From positions 101,523-165,522 of the forward strand of contig JAPLSB010000004.1 in the NCBI GenBank assembly GCA_026398875.1: a stretch of 64,000 bases of DNA, in the 5' to 3' direction. A program made the translations under genes and the position numbers. Below are positions 1 to 7,965 of this stretch, in pieces; position 1 is the first letter of the stretch; each line of letters starts with the position of its first letter. Under the pieces are notes generated by a model. That model worked only from the letters and a program-made list of their open reading frames with translations. It did not search any database and had not been told where the DNA came from. The DNA is from Gammaproteobacteria bacterium (GTDB lineage Bacteria; Pseudomonadota; Gammaproteobacteria; Nevskiales; Nevskiaceae).

Positions 1-380
1 TACCAGACGTGCCAGATCCAGGCGCCGAGATAGAACGTGCGGCGCGAGAACGCGACGCCAGCGTGCGGCATGTCGCCTTGGCCGATTGCCGCGATCAGCG
101 CGGCGCGCAGTTCGTCGCTGACTTCCTCGTCGGCGTCGAGCGCCAGGATCCACGGCTGCGTGCAGTGCGCAGCACCGAACACGCGCTGGGCGTTGAAACC
201 GCTCCACTTGTTGAACACGAACTTGGCGCCGAAGCTGGCGGCGATCTCGGCGGTGCGATCGGTGGAACCGGAATCGACGACGACGATCTCGCTGGCGATG
301 TCGGCGACCGCTTGCAGGCAGCGGCCAAGGTTGCGCTCCTCGTTGAGCGTGATGACGGTGACGGACAGCGGCAGGCGCAT
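1..380 (-). CDS. Family 2 glycosyltransferase, LPS core type (partial, cut by window edge)
   Basis: The visible 126 residues start MRLPLSVTVITLNEERNL, the opening beta strand of a GT-A glycosyltransferase. They carry a VVDSGSTDRT nucleotide-sugar loop (about residues 33-43) and a DAD metal-binding motif at residues 82-84. The gene runs leftward and its 3' part lies outside the window. It begins 20 bp after the waaC stop codon, so the two are probably one LPS-core operon. The sequence resembles the WaaE/KdtX group that adds glucose to inner-core heptose, but the acceptor cannot be told from this fragment. Confidence 0.85.
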   Translation of the reverse strand, partial: MRLPLSVTVITLNEERNLGRCLQAVADIASEIVVVDSGSTDRTAEIAASFGAKFVFNKWSGFNAQRVFGAAHCTQPWILALDADEEVSDELRAALIAAIGQGDMPHAGVAFSRRTFYLGAWIWHVW

Positions 381-399
381 GAGGCGGATCTCGTTCGAT

Positions 400-1395
400 T
401 CAGGACAGCAGCGACGGCAGGCGGTCGATCACCCGTTCGACGCTGACCGTCAGCGGCCGCGCGCGATCGATGGTCTGCGGCTCGCCGTCATTGCACAGCC
501 AGTGCTGGTTCAGACCGAAGGCGCCGGTCATCTGCGGCAGGGTCGGGCCGTACAGCGACAGCCCCGGCGTGCCGAGTGCAGCGGCCAGATGCATCAGCCC
601 GGTGTCGACGCCGACGATCACTTGCGCATGGGCGATCCAGCCCGCCACGCCGGTCAGGCCGAGCTTGGGCAGCACGCGGGCATTCGGGCTGGCGGCGGCG
701 ATCGCTTCGGCATCGGCGCGTTCGCTGTCGCTGCCCCAGGGCAGCACCACAGCGATGCCCTGCGTCGCGAACCACTGCGCCAGCCGCTGCCAGTGGCTGA
801 TCGGCCAGCGCTTGGTTGGCCAGGTCGTGCCATGCAGGAACAGCGCATACCGGGCGGCGATGTCCGGCTGCGCGAAGCGCGTGCGGTCAAGCCCGGATTC
901 CGGCGGCTGGTCGAGATCGGCCGGCAGCGGATAGCCGCAGGCGGCAGCAAACAGCCGGCGGGTGCGGGTGATCGCGTGCTCGCGGCCGTGCGGCGGCACC
1001 GCGAGGCGCCGGCCGTAGAACAGCGAGGCCAGCGGCTCGCGCGCCGATGACCAGCCCGGGCCGGCGCTCGGGCCATCGGCACGGCTGGCGAGGAAGGCGC
1101 TTTTCACCAGGCCCTGGGCGTCGAGCACCAGGTCGTAGCGGGTCTGGCGCAGATCACCGCGAAAGCGCGCCCAGTCGCCACTGCGGACGGTGGCCAGCGG
1201 CGCCTTGCGCCAGCGCCGCAGGTCGGACGCAATCACCCGTCTGACGGCTGGATGCCAGCCTGGAATCTCGGCAAACGGACGCTCGGCCAGCCAGTCGACC
1301 TTCAGGCACGGGATTGCCGTTGCGGCATCGTTGAGTGCCGGCAGCGTGTGGATCAGATCGCCGAGCGAGGTGGTCTTGACGATCAGCAGCTGCAT
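400..1395 (-). CDS. waaC: Lipopolysaccharide heptosyltransferase I
   Basis: This is a 331-residue GT-B enzyme that transfers the first L-glycero-D-manno-heptose from ADP-heptose to Kdo of lipid A on the cytoplasmic face of the inner membrane. The start is placed at the ATG giving MQLLIVKTTSLGDLIHTLPAL, the classic WaaC N-terminus. The open frame continues 38 codons upstream but without family similarity. The C-terminal half has the GT9 donor-binding region GVDTGLMHLAAALGTPGLSLYG. Length matches WaaC/RfaC (about 320-330 residues). It is followed 20 bp later by the glycosyltransferase gene, as in many inner-core clusters. WaaF (heptosyltransferase II) is the main alternative, but the KTTSLGD start favours WaaC. 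Confidence 0.9.
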   Translation of the reverse strand: MQLLIVKTTSLGDLIHTLPALNDAATAIPCLKVDWLAERPFAEIPGWHPAVRRVIASDLRRWRKAPLATVRSGDWARFRGDLRQTRYDLVLDAQGLVKSAFLASRADGPSAGPGWSSAREPLASLFYGRRLAVPPHGREHAITRTRRLFAAACGYPLPADLDQPPESGLDRTRFAQPDIAARYALFLHGTTWPTKRWPISHWQRLAQWFATQGIAVVLPWGSDSERADAEAIAAASPNARVLPKLGLTGVAGWIAHAQVIVGVDTGLMHLAAALGTPGLSLYGPTLPQMTGAFGLNQHWLCNDGEPQTIDRARPLTVSVERVIDRLPSLLS

Positions 1396-1576
1396 GTCTG
1401 TGGCAAAGATTGACGGGATCGGTTCGGGGCGATGGGGCGCCAGCACCAGCTGATATATATTTCGTGCGCATTTGCGGGGCCCGGGGCGATTCGACGCAGC
1501 CGGTGGCAAGCAGGATGCAAACGCAGCCGTTCAGGCTGCCATCATCGTCGAAAACCAGCCAAGTGAAGGAATCACT

Positions 1577-2530
1577 GTGAACCGGACCATTCGTACCACT
1601 GCAGCATGCATGATGCTCGCGGGATTCGCGGCCGGCCTCGCCGTTCTCGCCGCTTCGCCGGTCGAGGAGTCCCAGGCGCTGCTCAAGCAGGGTGATCCGG
1701 ACGGCGCGCTGAAGCGCATCGACCGCTTTCTGGCCGGCAGTCCGCAGGATGCCGAGGGCCGTTTCACGCGGGCGCTGATCCTGGTCAAGCTGAACCGCGG
1801 CGCCGACGCCATCAAGGCGTTCACCGACCTGACCCGCGACTATCCGCAGCTGCCGGAGCCGTACAACAACCTGGCCGTCCTGTACGCCCAGGCCGGCGAC
1901 TACGGCAAGGCTCGTGACGCACTGGAAGCGGCGCTGAACACCAATCCGTCCTACGCCACCGCGCACGAGAATCTCGGCGACATCTACGCCGCGCTCGCCG
2001 GTGCGGCGTACAACCGGGCGCTGGCGCTGGATTCCACCAACGCGACCACCCGCTACAAGCTGTCGCTGCTGAACAACCTGACCTCCGGTGCCCGCGTCGA
2101 CACCGCAGCAACCGCGCCGGTGGCTGCTGCAGCCGTTGCTGCACCGGCACCTGTGGCGGCGCCTGCGCCGGCTGCGGCCGCGCCGAATGCCGGCAACGAT
2201 GCCGCGCTGAAGGCGCTCGATGCCTGGGCAGCGGCGTGGTCGAGCCGCGATGTCGATGCCTATCTCGCGGCCTACGCACCGGACTTCAAGCCGGACGGCG
2301 GGCTGGCGCTGGGCGAATGGCGTGAACAGCGGCGCACGCGGATCGGCAAGGCGAAGTCGATCGCCGTCGCGGTGCTTGATCCCGAGCTGACCCGGCAGGA
2401 CGACCAGCACATCAGCGTGACGTTCACGCAGGACTACAACTCCGACACGATCTCGGACAAGGTCACCAAGATCATCGAACTGGTGCAGGTCGGCGGCAGC
2501 TGGAAGATCACGCGGGAATCGCTGCGCTGA
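1577..2530 (+). CDS. Exported TPR protein with C-terminal NTF2/SnoaL-like domain
   Basis: The 317-residue product starts at GTG, preceded by the ribosome site GAAGGA at a good distance; longer readings lack one. Residues 1-27 form a signal sequence (TTAACMMLAGFAAGLAVLAA). Residues 28-160 hold three to four tetratricopeptide repeats (ALLKQGDPDGALKRIDRFL; LPEPYNNLAVLYAQAGDYGKA; YATAHENLGDIYAALA). An alanine/proline-rich linker (about 173-206) leads to a C-terminal NTF2/SnoaL-like fold (about 208-317) with LKALDAWAAAWSSRDVDAYL. The next gene, an L,D-transpeptidase, ends in the same kind of domain, so both probably act on envelope peptidoglycan. No enzyme motif is seen here. Confidence 0.75.
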   Translation: MNRTIRTTAACMMLAGFAAGLAVLAASPVEESQALLKQGDPDGALKRIDRFLAGSPQDAEGRFTRALILVKLNRGADAIKAFTDLTRDYPQLPEPYNNLAVLYAQAGDYGKARDALEAALNTNPSYATAHENLGDIYAALAGAAYNRALALDSTNATTRYKLSLLNNLTSGARVDTAATAPVAAAAVAAPAPVAAPAPAAAAPNAGNDAALKALDAWAAAWSSRDVDAYLAAYAPDFKPDGGLALGEWREQRRTRIGKAKSIAVAVLDPELTRQDDQHISVTFTQDYNSDTISDKVTKIIELVQVGGSWKITRESLR

Positions 2531-2571
2531 GTCGCGGTTCGGTTCGCGATCGCGCCGGGTCACTGCGCACG

Positions 2572-3777
2572 GTGTGGTTTCGCGCCTGCCGGCGGGCCGC
2601 CGGTGCAGGCTTGATGCTGGTCGCAGCCGGCGTCGGCAGTACCGCGCTGGCGGCAAGCGGCGGTGGCAGCGGGCAGGCGCATCCGGAAGACCGGCTCTCC
2701 GCCGCGATCACCGCGATGCAGGACGGCGCTTATGCCGATGCTTCGCGCCGGCTCGAGGCGCTGGTTCGCGACGAACCGAATTTCCGGCTCGCCAATCTGC
2801 TGTACGGCCACGTGCTGGCGCTGCGTTCCGGCGCTCGTATCGGTTCGCCGCTGGCCGATGACGAAGATCCCGGGATGCGCGATCTGCTGGCCGAGTACCA
2901 CCAGCGCGGCAGCACGCGGCGCGCACTGCCGCCGCCGGAACGGGTGCCGGCGCCGCTGATGATGCTGTCCGAAGACATTCGCCACGCGCTGGTCGTCGAT
3001 CTGCAGAACGGCCGCGCCTACCTGCTGGAACAGGACGACGGACAGCTGCGCGTGATCCGCAACCTGTACGCCGGCATCGGCCGCAGCGGCTTCGGCAAGC
3101 AGAGCGAAGGCGATCTGCGCACCCCGATCGGCGTCTACCGGATCAGCGGCTGGCTGTCCGACGAGCAGCTGCCGCCACTCTACGGCGCCGGTGCGCTGCC
3201 GCTGAACTACCCGAACTCCTGGGACCGCGCGCTGGGCCGCACCGGCTCGGGCATCTGGCTGCACGGCGTGCCGCCGGAAACCTATGTCCGCGCACCGCGC
3301 TCCAGCGAAGGCTGCGTGACCTTTTCCAACGCCGACCTGCTGAGCCTGAAGCAGAGCCTGGCGATCGGCAGCACGCCGGTGGTACTGGTCGACCAGCTGG
3401 ACTGGGTGGCGCCGTCGACGCTGGCCGAGGACCGCGCCGCGCTGCTCGACGCGATCGAGCAGTGGCGCAGCCATGTCTCGGCGCTCGATACCGAGGCCTA
3501 CCTCGACCTCTACGCCGACGATTTCCGCAGCGACGACGGCCTGAGCAAGACCGCGTTCAGCGACTACAAGCGCCGCGTCAATGCCGGCAAGCGCCGCGTC
3601 GAGATCGGCATCACCGATCTCAGCCTGTTCGCGTATCCCGGCGAAGCGGGCTTGGTCGTGGCGCAGTTCGTGCAGCATGAGGTCAGCGACAATGCCGTCT
3701 CCAGCGTGCGCAAGGACCAGTACTGGCGGCGCCAGTCCGATGGCCGCTGGCAGATCGTTCGCGAGCTCAATCGCTAG
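2572..3777 (+). CDS. L,D-transpeptidase (YkuD fold) with TPR-like N-region and NTF2-like C-terminal domain
   Basis: This 401-residue periplasmic enzyme would cross-link or anchor peptidoglycan through meso-diaminopimelate. It has a signal peptide (residues 1-28, cleavage after ALAAS), a helical N-region, a YkuD domain (about 137-273) and an NTF2/SnoaL-like domain (about 288-401). Catalytic residues visible are His231 (WLHG) and Cys248 in SSEGCVTFSN. The usual histidine before GC is Glu here and the following Arg is Thr. Translation starts at GTG, 41 bp after the TPR gene, so the two are likely co-transcribed. Its domain order resembles proteins that databases call the Cds6 family; that assignment is from memory. 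A start further upstream is not available because no usual start codon precedes it in frame. Confidence 0.82.
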   Translation: MWFRACRRAAGAGLMLVAAGVGSTALAASGGGSGQAHPEDRLSAAITAMQDGAYADASRRLEALVRDEPNFRLANLLYGHVLALRSGARIGSPLADDEDPGMRDLLAEYHQRGSTRRALPPPERVPAPLMMLSEDIRHALVVDLQNGRAYLLEQDDGQLRVIRNLYAGIGRSGFGKQSEGDLRTPIGVYRISGWLSDEQLPPLYGAGALPLNYPNSWDRALGRTGSGIWLHGVPPETYVRAPRSSEGCVTFSNADLLSLKQSLAIGSTPVVLVDQLDWVAPSTLAEDRAALLDAIEQWRSHVSALDTEAYLDLYADDFRSDDGLSKTAFSDYKRRVNAGKRRVEIGITDLSLFAYPGEAGLVVAQFVQHEVSDNAVSSVRKDQYWRRQSDGRWQIVRELNR

Positions 3778-3821
3778 CGATCGAACACCGCCGAATGCCG
3801 CTGCACCTGGAGCCGAAGCGC

Positions 3822-4643
3822 ATGGACATGGACCCGATCGACTACGACATCCACGGCGATGACCTGCAATACGTGGAAGTGCGGCTGGCCCCGGGCCGTC
3901 ACGCGGTGTCGGAACCGGGCGCGATGATGTACGTCGACGACGGCGTGACCGTCAGCTCCGAGATCGGCGACGGCAGCGGCCGCGAAACCCATTTCCTGGC
4001 GCGCCTGTGGCGCGGCATCCGGCGCAGCCTCAGCGGCGAGTCGCTGTTCACCTCCACCTATGCCAACGACACCGCGCTGACCCGCCGCGTCGCCTTCGCT
4101 GCTGCCAGTCCCGGGCAGATCGTGCCGGTTGACCTGGCGGCGGTCGGCGGCGAGCTGATCGTGCAGCGCGGCGCGTTCCTGGCCGGCGCGCGCGGCGTGC
4201 AGATCGGTATCGCGCTGCAGAAGCGCATCCGCGTCGGCCTGTTCGGTGGCGAAGGCTTCCTGATGCAGCGGCTGAGCGGCAATGGTGTCGCTTTCATCCA
4301 TGCCAGCGGCGCACTGACCGAAATGCAGCTGGCGCCCGGTGAATCGCTGCGGGTCGACACCGGCTGCCTCGTCGCGCTGCAGAACACCGTGCGCTATGAC
4401 ATCCGCTACGTCGGCCGGCTGAAGTCGGTGCTGTTCGGCGGCGAAGGCCTGTTCTTCGCGCAGCTCAGCGGGCCGGGCACGGTCTGGCTGCAATCGATGC
4501 CGTTGAAGCGGCTGAGCCAGACGATGCTCGGTTCGGCGATGGCCGCCGGCCGGCCGCGCGGCGCGCTGGGCATCCTCTGGGCGGTGGCGGTCGTGGTGTT
4601 CGTGATCGCCCAGCTGCTGATCGGCAGCGGCGGCGGATCCTGA
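3822..4643 (+). CDS. AIM24 / TIGR00266 family protein with C-terminal membrane anchor
   Basis: The 273-residue protein begins MDMDPIDYDIHGDDLQYVEV and has PGAMMYVDDG, the start signature of the AIM24/TIGR00266 family, a double beta-sandwich fold of unknown biochemical role. The start at 3822 is preferred over the ATG nine codons upstream because GGAG lies nine bases before it. Residues about 245-268 (LGILWAVAVVVFVIAQLLIG) form one membrane helix near the C-terminus. Its stop codon overlaps the start of the M48 protease gene (TGATG), so the two are translationally coupled and probably work together at the membrane. Confidence 0.82.
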   Translation: MDMDPIDYDIHGDDLQYVEVRLAPGRHAVSEPGAMMYVDDGVTVSSEIGDGSGRETHFLARLWRGIRRSLSGESLFTSTYANDTALTRRVAFAAASPGQIVPVDLAAVGGELIVQRGAFLAGARGVQIGIALQKRIRVGLFGGEGFLMQRLSGNGVAFIHASGALTEMQLAPGESLRVDTGCLVALQNTVRYDIRYVGRLKSVLFGGEGLFFAQLSGPGTVWLQSMPLKRLSQTMLGSAMAAGRPRGALGILWAVAVVVFVIAQLLIGSGGGS

Positions 4644-5746
4644 TGAACAGCGCGTTTGCCGCCATCCTGCATGGCCGCGACCTGCCGTCGGCCGGCGTGC
4701 CGGTGCAGGCCTGCTTTGTCGGCAACCAGCTGCTGATCGACGGCGCGTCGCGCTTCGAGATTGCCGCAGATCAGATCGGTGTCGACACCGGCGGCTTCGA
4801 TCACGATCGCCTGTACCTCGGCTGGGACACGTCGAACGGCCGGCAGTCGATCACGCCGGTCGACGCCGCAGCCCGCGCCACGCTGCTCGGCACCGCACCG
4901 GCAGCACTGGCGCCCGCGCTGCAGCGCCACGTGCGCGGCAACCAGCGGGCGCGGACCCAGTGGCGAGTGCTCGGCGGCATTGCCGCCAGCCTTGCGCTGC
5001 TGCTGGTCAGCCTGTGGTGGACCTATGGCGCCATCGTCTCGTGGGCGGCCGACCAGGTACCGGTCGATGTCGAGGCCAAGCTGGGTGCTGCGACGCTCGC
5101 GGAATTGAAGAAGGGCGGCAAGCTGATCGAGACCGGGCCGGCCGTCGATGCGCTGCGCGCAATCGGTGACCGGCTGACGAAGGGTTCGCGTTACCAGTAC
5201 CACTGGGCGCTGCTCGATGAAACGAGCATCAACGCCTTCGCGGCACCGGGCGGCCAGGTGGTGGTGCATCGCGGGCTGATCGCGGCAGCGAAGACCCCGG
5301 AAGAACTGGCCGGCGTGCTGGCTCACGAGGTCCAGCACATCGAACAGCGCCACACGCTGAAATCGATGATCAACGGGCTTGGCGTGGCAGCACTGGCCAC
5401 CGTGGCGCTCGGCGATGTCAGCGCCATCGCCGGCATGCTGGCGTATCAGGTCGGCACGCTGAGCTACAGCCGCGATCTGGAAGCGGAGGCCGATCGCCTC
5501 GGACTGGTGGCGCTGGTGCGCGCCAAGATCCGCCCGGACGGCATGGCCAGCTTTTTCCGCACGCTGGAAAAGCAGGCTCCGCAAATGCCGATCGCGCTGC
5601 TGTCGAGCCACCCGGCAACCGATGCCCGGATCGATGCCATCGATGCCGGCATCGCCGCTCTGCCGAAGCAGGATTACCTGCCGCTGGCGATCGACTGGCC
5701 GGCGGTGCAGGCCAGCGTCAAGAAGGACGGCGACCCGAAGCCCTGA
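4643..5746 (+). CDS. M48 family membrane metalloprotease
   Basis: A 367-residue zinc protease. The first 100 residues are a cytoplasmic-looking beta-rich region, one membrane helix follows (about 106-128, VLGGIAASLALLLVSLWW), and the catalytic domain is outside. HEVQH at residues 228-232 gives two zinc ligands and the catalytic Glu; the third ligand is in SRDLEAEADRLG (about 276-287). Family features NAFAAPGG and SSHPATDARI are present. It resembles YfgC/BepA- and HtpX-like quality-control proteases but lacks TPR repeats. It overlaps the AIM24-family gene by one base, so dependence on that partner is likely. The substrate is unknown. Confidence 0.85.
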   Translation: MNSAFAAILHGRDLPSAGVPVQACFVGNQLLIDGASRFEIAADQIGVDTGGFDHDRLYLGWDTSNGRQSITPVDAAARATLLGTAPAALAPALQRHVRGNQRARTQWRVLGGIAASLALLLVSLWWTYGAIVSWAADQVPVDVEAKLGAATLAELKKGGKLIETGPAVDALRAIGDRLTKGSRYQYHWALLDETSINAFAAPGGQVVVHRGLIAAAKTPEELAGVLAHEVQHIEQRHTLKSMINGLGVAALATVALGDVSAIAGMLAYQVGTLSYSRDLEAEADRLGLVALVRAKIRPDGMASFFRTLEKQAPQMPIALLSSHPATDARIDAIDAGIAALPKQDYLPLAIDWPAVQASVKKDGDPKP

Positions 5747-5761
5747 GCAGCGCGGCATCGC

Positions 5762-5857
5762 GCGCCCAGCAAAGGCGCGCGGACGCCCGGAAGTACGATT
5801 TCGCGACACCCTTGTCTTTACTGCTTTGCCTTCGCGTCCTTGCGCCTTCGCGTGTGG
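5762..5857. repeat. Degenerate copy of the dispersed palindromic element
   Basis: This gap carries GGCGCGCGGACGCCCGG-like sequence on the left and a run ending CCTTCGCGTCCTTGCGCCTTCGCGTG on the right. The two ends are partly complementary and resemble the arms of the elements at 16776, 42385 and 44254, but with many changes. It lies between the M48 protease gene and the Atm1-type transporter gene. The assignment is tentative. Confidence 0.4.
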
Positions 5858-5933
5858 CCGACCTTGACCTCCGGCTTGATTCGCTCGCCGGCGGCGCAAG
5901 ATTTCGCCGACTGCCTCTCCGGATTGCCCTGCC

Positions 5934-7760
5934 TTGTCTCCGTCCGCCCGCCGCCGCACCCCTGATACCGGCGACGCCGGCGAACCGGTCATCGAGCCGT
6001 CGCTCGGCAAGGCGCTGGTCGCGCTGAAACCGTATCTGGCCGAGTTCCCCGGCCGCCTGAGCCTGGCGCTGGCACTGCTGTTCATCGCCAAGATCGCCGG
6101 CGTCTGGCTGCCGCAGGTGCTGAAGAACCTCGTCGATGCACTGACGCCGAAGGACGGCATGGTGCTGGTCGTGCCGGCCGCCCTGCTGCTGGCCTACGGC
6201 GGCTTCCGCTTCCTGAACGTGCTGCTGGGCGAACTGCGCGACCTGGTGTTCGGCAAGGTGGCCGAACGTGCGCAGCGGCGCGCCGCACTGAAGGTGTTCG
6301 AGCATCTGCATCGGCTGGATCTGGACTTCCACCTGTCGCGCCGCACCGGCGCACTGAGCCGGGACATCGAGCGCGGTGTCGACGGCATCAGCTTCCTGCT
6401 GCGCTTCCTGACCTTCAACATCGTGCCGACGCTGTTCGAGATCGCGCTGGTCGCCGGCATCCTGTGGCAGCAGTACGACGTGCGCTTCGCGGTGATCGCG
6501 GCGATCTCGGTGGTGCTCTACGTGGGCTTCTCGGTGGTGGTCACCGAGTGGCGGACCAAGTTCGTCCGCGAAGCGAACACCATGGATTCGAAGGCCAACA
6601 CGCGCGCCATCGATGCGCTGCTGAACTACGAAACCGTCAAGTACTTCGGCAACGAACGCTGGGAAGCGGCGCGCTACGATGACAGCATGGCGGCCTGGGA
6701 AAAGGCGACCTCGCAGAACCGGCAGTCGCTGTCGGCGCTGAACACCGGGCAGGCGCTGATCGTCGCCGGCTCGATCACCGCGATGATGTGGCTGGCGGCC
6801 AGCGAAGTGACGAAGGACGCGATGACCGTCGGCGGCTTTGTCGCCGTCAACGCCTACATGATCCAGCTGTTCGTGCCGCTGAACTTCCTCGGCTTCGTCT
6901 ACCGCGAGATTCGCCGCGCGCTGACCGACATGCAGAAGATGTTCGGCCTGATGGACCGCGTGCCGCAGGTTGTCGACGCCGCTGGCGCGCTGCCGCCAGC
7001 GCGCACCGGCAGCAGCCCACAAGTGCGCTTCGACGACGTGCAGTTCGCCTACCACGCGGCGCGGCCGATCCTGCGCGGCGTCAGCTTCACGATCGCGCCT
7101 GGTGAAAAGGTCGCCGTGGTCGGCGCCAGCGGCGCCGGCAAGTCGACGTTGGCCCGGCTGCTGTTCCGCTTCTACGACCCGCAGGGCGGTGCGATCAGCA
7201 TCGACGGCGTCGACCTTAAGGCGATGCCGCAGGACGCGCTGCGGGCGCTGATCGGTGTGGTGCCGCAGGACACCGTGCTGTTCAACGACACGATCGAATA
7301 CAACATCGCCTACGGCCGGCCCGGCGCCAGCCGCGCCGAAGTCGAACGGGCCGCGCGGCTGGCGCATCTGGAAGGCTTCATCGCGCGGCTGCCGCAGGGC
7401 TACGACACCCCGGTCGGCGAACGCGGGCTGAAGGTGTCGGGCGGCGAAAAACAGCGCATCGCCATCGCTCGCGCGCTGCTCAAGGACCCGCCGATCCTGA
7501 TCCTCGACGAAGCGACGTCGTCGCTCGATTCCAGCGCCGAGGCGGCGATCCTCGATGCCCTGCAGGCGGCGACCGAGCGGCGCACGACGCTGGTGATCGC
7601 GCACCGGCTGTCGACGATCACCGACGCCGATCGCATCGTCGTGCTCGATCAGGGTCGGGTCATCGAACAGGGCCGCCATCCGGAGCTGCTGGCGCTCGGC
7701 GGCGCCTATGCTGGATTGTGGAATCTGCAACTGCGCGAACAGGGTGAGGCCGCACGCTGA
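5934..7760 (+). CDS. ABC transporter, fused permease and ATPase (Atm1/HMT1 type)
   Basis: A 608-residue half-transporter: an N-terminal membrane domain with about six helices (residues 40-340) fused to an ATPase domain (about 362-600). Walker A is GASGAGKST (397-405), the signature is VSGGEKQ (501-507), and Walker B is ILILDEATSSLD (521-532). NYETVKYFGNE (231-241) in the membrane domain is characteristic of the Atm1/ABCB6-ABCB7/HMT1 branch, which exports glutathione-bound or sulfur-containing compounds and supports metal tolerance. MsbA-type lipid flippases lack this motif. The start is a TTG with no strong ribosome site, so the exact N-terminus is uncertain. No neighbouring gene gives the substrate. 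Confidence 0.87.
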   Translation: MSPSARRRTPDTGDAGEPVIEPSLGKALVALKPYLAEFPGRLSLALALLFIAKIAGVWLPQVLKNLVDALTPKDGMVLVVPAALLLAYGGFRFLNVLLGELRDLVFGKVAERAQRRAALKVFEHLHRLDLDFHLSRRTGALSRDIERGVDGISFLLRFLTFNIVPTLFEIALVAGILWQQYDVRFAVIAAISVVLYVGFSVVVTEWRTKFVREANTMDSKANTRAIDALLNYETVKYFGNERWEAARYDDSMAAWEKATSQNRQSLSALNTGQALIVAGSITAMMWLAASEVTKDAMTVGGFVAVNAYMIQLFVPLNFLGFVYREIRRALTDMQKMFGLMDRVPQVVDAAGALPPARTGSSPQVRFDDVQFAYHAARPILRGVSFTIAPGEKVAVVGASGAGKSTLARLLFRFYDPQGGAISIDGVDLKAMPQDALRALIGVVPQDTVLFNDTIEYNIAYGRPGASRAEVERAARLAHLEGFIARLPQGYDTPVGERGLKVSGGEKQRIAIARALLKDPPILILDEATSSLDSSAEAAILDALQAATERRTTLVIAHRLSTITDADRIVVLDQGRVIEQGRHPELLALGGAYAGLWNLQLREQGEAAR

Positions 7761-7965
7761 GGCAGTCCGCGGGCCAGGTTGCCGGGCGCTGGTCACGCGG
7801 CATGAATCTGGTCGTCGGTGCCCGGATACAGGTACGCTGATGTGCTTTTTTCGTGAGGAATGCCGTTTCCGCTAGAGAAAACCGTTCATTTCCGAAAAAT
7901 TGCCGCTTGCGCACGCCTAGAGTGTCAGAAATGAACCGACCATCACCTGTCGAGCCCGTTCGCTT

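Noticed and set aside
4406..6160. A 584-codon minus-strand frame across the M48 protease gene
   Set aside because: It spans several real genes in the wrong direction and has no recognisable product.
5718..7796. A 692-codon minus-strand frame opposite the Atm1-type transporter gene
   Set aside because: Antisense shadow of a well-supported gene; no domain recognised.
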